This document shows positions 1 to 4,230 of a stretch of 5,150 nucleotides of DNA, piece by piece. Source of the stretch: an uncultured Oscillospiraceae bacterium (GTDB lineage: Bacteria > Bacillota > Clostridia > Oscillospirales > Oscillospiraceae); NCBI GenBank assembly GCA_934569425.1, contig CAKTKM010000099.1:1-5150 (forward strand). Direction: 5' to 3'. The notes under the pieces were generated by a model. The model searched no databases. It saw nothing but the letters and a program-made list of their open reading frames with translations, and was not told where the DNA came from. The translations under genes were made by a program, and so were the position numbers. How positions within the stretch are numbered: position 1 is the stretch's first letter; the number at the start of each line of letters is the position of its first letter.

Positions 1-207
1 GTGGACAGCCGCAACGAGAAGGTGGGCAAGAAGATCCGCGAGGCCACCCTGGAGAAGATCCCCTACATGCTGGTGGTAGGCGACCGCGACATGGAGGCGG
101 GCACCGTCTCCGTCCGCACCCGTACCGGTGAGGATCTGGGCGCCATGTCCCTGGCGGACTTCAGCGCCATGCTGCGCGACGTGGTGGACAGCAAGGCCCG
201 CAAATAA
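1..207 (+). CDS. thrS: Threonyl-tRNA synthetase, C-terminal fragment (5' end outside window)
   Basis: This is the last 68 codons of a gene that enters from the left; the GTG at position 1 is an internal valine codon, not a start. The residues match the end of the class II anticodon-binding domain of threonyl-tRNA synthetase: [15 protein letters not shown], then [23 protein letters not shown], then the terminal LGAMSLADF helix. In the full cytoplasmic enzyme this domain reads the threonine tRNA anticodon while the upstream catalytic core attaches threonine to the tRNA. The reading frame is intact to TAA at 205-207, and a strong terminator starts 10 bases later, so transcription of thrS should end before the transporter operon. 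Regulation of thrS, often by a T-box leader in Firmicutes, cannot be judged because the 5' end is missing. Identification is firm from the domain signature. Confidence 0.95.
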   Translation: MDSRNEKVGKKIREATLEKIPYMLVVGDRDMEAGTVSVRTRTGEDLGAMSLADFSAMLRDVVDSKARK

Positions 208-216
208 GCGTCAGTC

Positions 217-253
217 AAAAAGAGGAGCATCCCGCGGGATGCTCCTCTTTTTT
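217..253 (+). terminator. Rho-independent terminator of thrS (perfect palindrome)
   Basis: Bases 217-252 are a perfect inverted repeat: an A5 run, GAGGAGCATCCCG, then the exact complement ending in a T run (248-253). The RNA would form a long GC-rich hairpin around a CGCG centre, followed by U's. As A and T runs flank it symmetrically, it could also stop transcription from the other strand. It separates thrS from the TRAP transporter operon. Confidence 0.95.
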
Positions 254-270
254 GCGTTTTGACCGTCCGC

Positions 271-322
271 TTTGCAGGAAAAATGAAAAAATCCTGCAAT
301 TTTGCAGGATTGCCCTGCAAAA
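271..322. repeat. Cluster of four alternating TTGCAGG / CCTGCAA arms
   Basis: Four arms occur in 52 bases: TTTGCAGG at 271-278, TCCTGCAA at 292-299, TTTTGCAGG at 300-308 and CCTGCAAAA at 314-322. The middle pair forms a perfect 9+9 palindrome with a 2-base centre (291-310). The last pair forms a perfect 9-bp stem with a 5-base loop (300-322), and the first pair forms an 8-bp stem. The cluster lies between the thrS terminator and the transporter promoter. It could be a tandem operator for a dimeric regulator or a set of mutually exclusive hairpins. No known consensus is recognised, so its function is open. Confidence 0.6.
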
Positions 323-441
323 TAACGATTTACCACGTTATAAGACAAAATCGCTGATAGTAAAGAATATACCGCATAAAAGGAAAACTGCATAAAAAAT
401 GCCGCACAAATCGAGCGGTATGCCCAAACGGCGCGCAAAAA

Positions 442-456
442 AGTTTTCTGAAAAAT
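442..456. promoter_or_regulatory. CodY-box-like site upstream of transporter promoter
   Basis: AGTTTTCTGAAAAAT matches the Firmicutes CodY box (AATTTTCWGAAAATT) at 13 of 15 positions. It ends 21 bases before the -35 element of the transporter promoter. CodY is a branched-chain amino acid and GTP sensor that controls many amino-acid and peptide uptake genes, so this place would make sense. The surrounding DNA is AT-rich, which makes chance matches likely, and it is unknown whether this organism has CodY. Confidence 0.35.
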
Positions 457-471
457 GAATTTTTACTCATT
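454..471. promoter_or_regulatory. ARG-box-like site (ArgR/AhrC) next to -35 element
   Basis: The 18-base stretch starting AATGAATTTTTACTCATT fits the ArgR/AhrC ARG box (wnTGAATWWWWATTCAnw) at every defined position except one, a C at 466 where T is expected. It ends 6 bases before the -35 hexamer, where a bound repressor would interfere with polymerase. ArgR normally binds two boxes about 3 bases apart, and no second good box is seen here. This suggests, but does not establish, arginine-responsive control of the transporter. Confidence 0.35.
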
Positions 472-477
472 TTGATG

Positions 478-506
478 TTGCAAAATAAAAACGGGGGCGT
501 TATAAT
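478..506 (+). promoter_or_regulatory. Sigma-A promoter of the TAXI-TRAP operon
   Basis: A -35 element TTGCAA (478-483) and a perfect -10 element TATAAT (501-506) are separated by the ideal 17 bases, with AT-rich DNA upstream. Transcription should start near 513, giving a leader of about 50 bases before the binding-protein ATG at 563. No competing promoter of similar quality is seen between the thrS terminator and that gene. Confidence 0.85.
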
Positions 507-523
507 GGCACAGTAAGAATAAA

Positions 524-542
524 GCTCCTCAAGCGGAGGAGC
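524..542 (+). other. Leader hairpin before the binding-protein ribosome site
   Basis: GCTCCTC (524-530) and GAGGAGC (536-542) form a perfect 7-bp stem with loop AAGCG close to the expected 5' end of the mRNA. The real Shine-Dalgarno (AAGGAGAGG, 548-556) follows 5 bases later and stays unpaired in this fold. The CTCCT arm could alternatively pair with AGGAG of that site. There is no U-run, so it is not a terminator. Likely roles are 5' stabilisation or modest translational tuning. Confidence 0.55.
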
Positions 543-562
543 CATATAAGGAGAGGACTACT

Positions 563-1564
563 ATGAAAAAACTGATGAGCATGATCCTTGCCCTGGTCAT
601 GGCGCTGAGCCTTGTGGCCTGCGGCGACAAGGGCGGCAGCAGCGACACCAAGGCCGAGCATACCGACACCACCACTGTGGCGGTGGGCGCGGTGATCCTG
701 GCCCGCGACGATGTGGCGGAGGCCGATGTGTACAACTTCGTGGCTGACATCTTCGACAATGCCGCTGATCTGGTGACCAGCCACGCCAAGTACGGCGAGC
801 TGAGCCTGGAATACGGTGCGTCCATCACCTCCGTGCCCTATCACCCCGGCGCTGCCAAGTATTTTGCCGAGAAGGGCTATGAGGTCGCCGCCGTCAAGGA
901 CGGCGCCGGCACCGGCGAGTCCCGCAGCCTGCGCTTCGTCACCGGCGGCGAGTCCGGCACCTACTACGCCTTCGGCTCCGTCATCGCCCAGCACGCCTCC
1001 AACAACGCGGGCGTCAAGGTGGTGGGCCTGTCCGGCAACGGCTCTCAGGCCAATGTGCAGGAGCTGGTGGACGGCACGGCCGACTTCGCATTCTGCCAGT
1101 CCGACGTGATGGCCTACGCCTACAACGGCACCAACCTGTTTGACGCCAAGGTGGAGGGCTTCTCCACGGTGGCCGCCCTGTACATGGAGCAAGTGCAGAT
1201 CGTCACCACCAACCCTGAGATCAAGAATGTGTCCGACCTGGCCGGCAAGTCCGTGTCCATCGGCGCTCCCGGCTCCGGCGTGTACTTCAACGCCATCGAC
1301 GTGCTGGGCGCCTACGGCCTGACCGAGGATGATATCAAGCCCACCTACCAGTCCTTCGGCGACAGCGCCGACGCCCTGAAGAACGGCCAGATCGACGCCG
1401 CCTTCATCGTGGCAGGCGCTCCCACCACCGCCGTCACCGACCTGGCTACCACCAAGGACACCTATCTGGTGAGCCTGGACGACGAGCACGTCGCCAAGCT
1501 GCTGGAGACTTCTGGCTACTACACCAAGACCGTCATCGCCAAGGATGTGTACTTCGGCGACTGA
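563..1564 (+). CDS. TAXI-family TRAP transporter solute-binding lipoprotein, circularly permuted
   Basis: This 333-residue protein is the extracytoplasmic receptor of a TAXI-type TRAP transporter; it should bind a small organic acid or amino acid and deliver it to the permease encoded next. Residues 1-20 are a lipoprotein signal (MKK, hydrophobic core, lipobox LVAC with Cys20), followed by a G/S-rich linker. Family motifs are all present but reordered. Residues about 33-112 (TVAVGAV strand, RDDV helix, then PYHPGAAKYFAEKG) are what normally ends the protein. Residues about 122-333 (LRFVTGGESGTYYAFG, SGNGSQANVQELVDG, CQSDVMAYAY, SIGAPGSGVYFNA, YQSFGDSADALKNGQIDAAF) are what normally follows the signal peptide. 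The chain stops at DVYFGD, where the family would continue into the TVAVGAV strand. Length is normal for the family. The ATG at 563 is supported by AAGGAGAGG 9 bases upstream and by the signal peptide. The substrate is unknown; a Thermus homologue structure suggests glutamate/glutamine for some members. Family assignment is very secure; permutation is judged from remembered family order. Confidence 0.93.
   Translation: MKKLMSMILALVMALSLVACGDKGGSSDTKAEHTDTTTVAVGAVILARDDVAEADVYNFVADIFDNAADLVTSHAKYGELSLEYGASITSVPYHPGAAKYFAEKGYEVAAVKDGAGTGESRSLRFVTGGESGTYYAFGSVIAQHASNNAGVKVVGLSGNGSQANVQELVDGTADFAFCQSDVMAYAYNGTNLFDAKVEGFSTVAALYMEQVQIVTTNPEIKNVSDLAGKSVSIGAPGSGVYFNAIDVLGAYGLTEDDIKPTYQSFGDSADALKNGQIDAAFIVAGAPTTAVTDLATTKDTYLVSLDDEHVAKLLETSGYYTKTVIAKDVYFGD
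659..898 (+). other. Displaced 80-codon block of the binding protein (family C-terminus moved to N-terminus)
   Basis: This block encodes residues 33-112 of the binding protein, from HTDTTTVAVGAV to GYEVAAVK. In TAXI proteins this segment is the C-terminal one: a hinge strand, an amphipathic helix (DVYNFVADIF), a second helix, and the terminal signature with HPGA and YFAEKG. Moving the block back to just after codon 333 would give DVYFGD-HTDTTTVAV, which reads like an ordinary family sequence. It would also leave the signal-peptide linker joined to DGAGTGESRSLRF, an ordinary family start. Both new joints are in frame. The exact breakpoints are inferred to within a few codons, because the linkers at each junction are low in information. 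Confidence 0.8.
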
Positions 1565-1592
1565 TCCTTAGCACGGCTTTAACGCTTTCCGA

Positions 1593-1620
1593 GGCTGCGG
1601 CGGGGTTCCCCGCCGTAGCC
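1593..1620 (+). other. Intercistronic hairpin between binding protein and permease
   Basis: GGCTGCGGCGGG (1593-1604) pairs with CCCGCCGTAGCC (1609-1620) in a 12-bp stem with one G-U pair and loop GTTC. It lies 28 bases after the binding-protein stop. No U-run follows, so it is not a good terminator. Its position suggests protection of the upstream message from 3' decay, or partial attenuation, which would give more binding protein than permease. The rest of the 93-base gap holds only the permease ribosome site (GGAGAG, 1644-1649). Confidence 0.65.
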
Positions 1621-1657
1621 CTCGCATTATTCTGAACGAATTTGGAGAGAAACGACT

Positions 1658-3724
1658 ATGAGTAACGACAAGAAAAAGCCGGATACCAGCCCGGCGGCAG
1701 GGGTGGATACCGCTGCCGAGGAGGCCACGGATCTGGATGCGGTGATGCGGAAATATGACCGCGAATCCGCCACCCGTATGTGGGAGGGTACGCCCCAGCT
1801 GGTCATCCGCGTGCTGATGGCACTGTTCGGCGTGTTCTGCATCGTCATGACCCTGTTTTCCAAGGATATGCCGGAGATCCGGCTCACACTGTTCGTGGGC
1901 TGCATCGTCATCATCGGCTTTTTGACCTACCCCGCCAGCAAGCACCATGTGCGGGTGAACTACCTGCCGTGGTACGACATCGTGCTGATGCTGGTGGGCG
2001 CGGGCTGCTTCTTTTACTTCGCGCTGAACGCCATGACGCTGGTGCGCCTGTCTACCCGCATCGAACCGGTGCATGTCATCATCGGCGTCGTCGGCATTCT
2101 GATCCTGATGGAGCTGTGCCGCCGCTGTGTGGGCGTGCCCATCCTGTGCGTGGCCGGTGTGCTGATCGTCTATGCGTTCATCAACCAGCTGAGCTATGCG
2201 GACGGTGTCAGCGCCGCCACGCTGTATGACGCTCTGAAGACCATCATTTACAAGCTGTTCTACACCACCTCCGGCGTTATCGGCACGCCTATCAGTGTGT
2301 GCTATACCTACATCGTGCTGTTCATTATTTTCGGCGCGTTTCTGGAGCGCACGGGCATCGCAAACTTTTTCATCAGCTTTGCCAACCGCTTGGCCGGCTG
2401 GTCCAGCGGCGGCCCGGCCAAGGTGGCTGTCATCAGTTCCGCACTGTGCGGCATGGTGTCCGGCTCCTCTGTGGGCAACACCGTCACCACCGGCTCCTTC
2501 ACCATCCCCATGATGAAGAAGACCGGCTACAAATCGGAATTTGCCGGCGCTGTCGAGGCTGCCGCCTCTACCGGCGGCCAGATCATGCCTCCTATTATGG
2601 GCGCCGCCGCCTTCCTGATGGCGGAGTACATGAAGCTGCCCTACGCAGAGGTGGCCGTCAAGGCCATCCTGCCCGCCATTCTGTATTTCACCGGTATCTT
2701 CATCGCCGTCCATCTGGAGGCCAAGAAACTGGGCCTGAAAGGTATCTCCCGGGATGAGCTGCCTGCGTGGAAGTTGCTGGCCCGGGACTGCTACCTCATC
2801 ATCCCGCTGATCCTGCTGGTGTGGCTGGTGTCCTCCGGCAGCAAGACCATGTCCCACTCCGCCGCTTATTCCATTCTGGCGGCTATCGCGGTGGGCTTCG
2901 TCAACTTCTTCCTGCAGGCCAAGCGCGGCGACGAGGACAACGCGCCCCAGTCCACCGGTAAGGCGCTGGGTACCGCCGGCAAGCGCTCTTTCTTCTCCGC
3001 AGTGGAGTCTCTGGAAGCCGGCGCCCGCGGCGCCATCACTGTGGCCGTGGCCTGCGGCATGGCGGGCATCATCGCCGGCTGTATCACCGTCACCGGCCTT
3101 GCCTCCATTCTGATCAACGCCATCGTGCAGTTGGCCGGCAACGCCACCATCATCGGCCTGGTGCTGACCATGCTGTGCTGCATCGTACTGGGCATGGGCG
3201 TCCCTACCACCGCCAACTACTGCATCATGGCCTCCACCTGCGCCCCTATCCTTATCCAGCTGGGGTTCCCGGTGGTGGCAGCCCACTTCTTCGTGTTCTA
3301 CTTCGGCATCGTGGCTGACATCACGCCTCCCGTGGCGCTGGCGGCCTACGCCGGCTCGGCTATTGCTAAGTCCGACCCCATGAAAACGGGTATCAACGCC
3401 ACAAAGCTGGCCATTGCGGCCTTCATCGTTCCGTATATCTTCGCCTACAGTCCGGCGCTGCTTTTTGAGAACATCTCCGGCTGGTGGGAGGTGGCGCAGA
3501 TCTGTGTCAGCGCCCTGCTGGGTATCTTCGGTATCGCGGCGGCGCTCAACGGCCACCTGTACAAGAAAGTCGCCTGGCCCCTGCGTATCCTGCTGGTGGT
3601 GGGCGGCCTGGGCATGATGATCCCCGGCACCGTCACCGATCTGGTGGGGCTGGTGCTGGTGGGTGCCATCGTTGCATACCAATACCTGTCCAACAAGCGC
3701 GGGAGCGCTTCTGTGGCAGCGTAA
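1658..3724 (+). CDS. TRAP transporter permease, fused DctQM type (TAXI family)
   Basis: This 688-residue inner-membrane protein is the permease that takes substrate from the binding protein and imports it by ion-driven secondary transport. Small (DctQ-like) and large (DctM-like) TRAP subunits are fused, as is usual for TAXI systems. A charged cytoplasmic tail (about 1-45) is followed by helices near 46-66, 76-93, 105-123 and 137-155, which form the DctQ-like part. The DctM-like part then runs from about 160 to the end. Its signatures are GGPAKVAVISSALCGMVSGS and TVTTGSFTIPMMKKTGY (251-291), STGGQIMPPIMGAAAFLMAE (304-323), LGMGVPTTANY (511-521) and DITPPVALAAYAGSAIA (554-570). The last two lie in the re-entrant hairpin regions where DctM proteins bind ion and substrate. 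A hydrophilic loop spans 421-445. Segment order and length are normal. The ATG is preceded by GGAGAG 8 bases upstream. It is cotranscribed with the binding protein and ends at a strong terminator. The coupling ion, Na+ or H+, cannot be read from the sequence. Confidence 0.95.
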   Translation: MSNDKKKPDTSPAAGVDTAAEEATDLDAVMRKYDRESATRMWEGTPQLVIRVLMALFGVFCIVMTLFSKDMPEIRLTLFVGCIVIIGFLTYPASKHHVRVNYLPWYDIVLMLVGAGCFFYFALNAMTLVRLSTRIEPVHVIIGVVGILILMELCRRCVGVPILCVAGVLIVYAFINQLSYADGVSAATLYDALKTIIYKLFYTTSGVIGTPISVCYTYIVLFIIFGAFLERTGIANFFISFANRLAGWSSGGPAKVAVISSALCGMVSGSSVGNTVTTGSFTIPMMKKTGYKSEFAGAVEAAASTGGQIMPPIMGAAAFLMAEYMKLPYAEVAVKAILPAILYFTGIFIAVHLEAKKLGLKGISRDELPAWKLLARDCYLIIPLILLVWLVSSGSKTMSHSAAYSILAAIAVGFVNFFLQAKRGDEDNAPQSTGKALGTAGKRSFFSAVESLEAGARGAITVAVACGMAGIIAGCITVTGLASILINAIVQLAGNATIIGLVLTMLCCIVLGMGVPTTANYCIMASTCAPILIQLGFPVVAAHFFVFYFGIVADITPPVALAAYAGSAIAKSDPMKTGINATKLAIAAFIVPYIFAYSPALLFENISGWWEVAQICVSALLGIFGIAAALNGHLYKKVAWPLRILLVVGGLGMMIPGTVTDLVGLVLVGAIVAYQYLSNKRGSASVAA

Positions 3725-3742
3725 TAGTCCTCTCCAAAAGCG

Positions 3743-3786
3743 GGAAAGGCGTCCGGCGAAGCCGGGCGCCTTTCCTGTTGCTGTTT
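3743..3786 (+). terminator. Rho-independent terminator of the TAXI-TRAP operon
   Basis: GGAAAGGCG at 3743-3751 pairs with CGCCTTTCC at 3767-3775. The stem continues inward through TCCGGC/GCCGGG to 15 pairs with one G-U, closed by a GAA loop (3758-3760). A T-rich but interrupted tail (TGTTGCTGTTT) follows. It begins 18 bases after the permease stop and marks the operon end. The imperfect T tract is the only weakness. Confidence 0.85.
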
Positions 3787-4140
3787 CACGGCGGGTAAAT
3801 TGTTGCGGAAATGATTTGTGCAAAATGGCAACAACTTTGTGAATACATTTACTTCAGCATGCTGGAAATACAAAAAATATACCAAAAAGATTTTTTTCTC
3901 ATTTTGGGAAGAAATTTTTATTTTTAGCCGCAAAAAGTTCATAAAAATTTTTTTCAAACCGGAAGGGAAAAACTATTCACGGCGGAAAAATGACAGGATT
4001 CTGTCAAATAAAAATTTTGAAGCGTGTATAATACGAAAAAAACAGGAAAAATATCGTCTATTTGCGCGAAAAAAGTTATAGGCAAAATGACGGTATGCAA
4101 ACAACAATTTTTTAGCACGCTACAAAATCAGTGTGAAAAT
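3787..4140. other. AT-rich intergenic region upstream of hppA, no gene seen
   Basis: Together with the hppA leader this makes about 440 bases without a convincing gene, very AT-rich compared with the genes on either side. It contains many A and T tracts (around 3885-3895, 3910-3925 and 3943-3955), which may bend DNA or act as UP-like elements. A 7-bp inverted repeat TTGTTGC (3800-3806) / GCAACAA (3828-3834) with a 21-base spacer lies near its start, and a 16-bp palindrome lies at 3991-4006. The open frame at 3818-4081 has no ribosome site and a composition of K, F, I and N expected from AT-rich noncoding DNA. No RNA gene is recognised. Confidence 0.6.
3991..4032 (+). promoter_or_regulatory. 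Palindromic operator-like site with a possible weak promoter
   Basis: TGACAG (3991-3996) and CTGTCA (4001-4006) form a perfect 6+6 palindrome around GATT, the size and symmetry expected for a dimeric helix-turn-helix regulator. A perfect -10 hexamer TATAAT lies at 4027-4032, but the bases 17-18 upstream (TCAAAT region) are a poor -35. If this promoter is used, the palindrome would overlap its -35 region and transcription would run toward hppA with a leader of about 190 bases. The palindrome is clear; the promoter is speculative, and no regulator family is assigned. Confidence 0.35.
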
Positions 4141-4169
4141 TTGACGGGAAAATGGAAATTTTTTATAAT
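4141..4169 (+). promoter_or_regulatory. Near-consensus sigma-A promoter of hppA
   Basis: TTGACG (4141-4146) and TATAAT (4164-4169) are separated by exactly 17 bases and preceded by AT-rich DNA. This is the best promoter in the window and predicts strong, largely constitutive transcription starting near 4176, giving a leader of about 55 bases. Confidence 0.9.
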
Positions 4170-4194
4170 GTCACGCGGAACAAGAAAGTGAATA

Positions 4195-4211
4195 TCCCCT
4201 GCAACAGGGGG
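4195..4211 (+). other. Leader hairpin just before the hppA ribosome site
   Basis: CCCCTG (4196-4201) and CAGGGG (4205-4210) form a perfect 6-bp stem with loop CAA, extended by a T-G pair. The likely Shine-Dalgarno AGAGGA (4217-4222) follows 5 bases later and 8 bases before the ATG, outside the stem. As there is no T-run it is not a terminator. It may stabilise the 5' end or set translation rate. Confidence 0.5.
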
Positions 4212-4230
4212 AGGAAAGAGGAAAACACAC

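Noticed and set aside
339..344. TATAAG as an upstream -10 element
   Set aside because: No acceptable -35 at 16-18 bases; the nearest TTGCCC is 23 bases away.
222..542. Heptamer GAGGAGC/GCTCCTC shared by the thrS terminator and the transporter leader hairpin
   Set aside because: Short, Shine-Dalgarno-like purine-rich sequence; the shared 7 bases are likely coincidence and the flanks differ.
208..562. Possible riboswitch or T-box leader for the transporter
   Set aside because: The promoter at 478-506 leaves only about 50 leader bases; no T-box sequence, terminator/antiterminator pair or known aptamer core is visible.
500..1489. 329-codon open frame on the - strand, antisense to the binding protein
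   Set aside because: Low-complexity Gly/Val/His/Ala composition without domains, lying across the transporter promoter; a codon-bias shadow of the real gene.
1658..3724. Checked the permease for a similar segment rearrangement
   Set aside because: DctQ-like helices, GGPAKVAV, TTGSFTIP, MGAAAFLMAE, MGVPTTA and DITPPVAL occur in normal family order.
1568..3823. 751-codon open frame on the - strand, antisense to the permease
   Set aside because: It is rich in His, Gln, Gly and Asp, with no recognisable domain; this is the expected mirror of a GC-rich membrane-protein gene with biased third positions. It also runs through the terminator.
3818..4081. 87-codon + strand frame in the AT-rich gap
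   Set aside because: No ribosome site, K/F/I/N-rich composition typical of translated AT-rich noncoding DNA, and no promoter close upstream.
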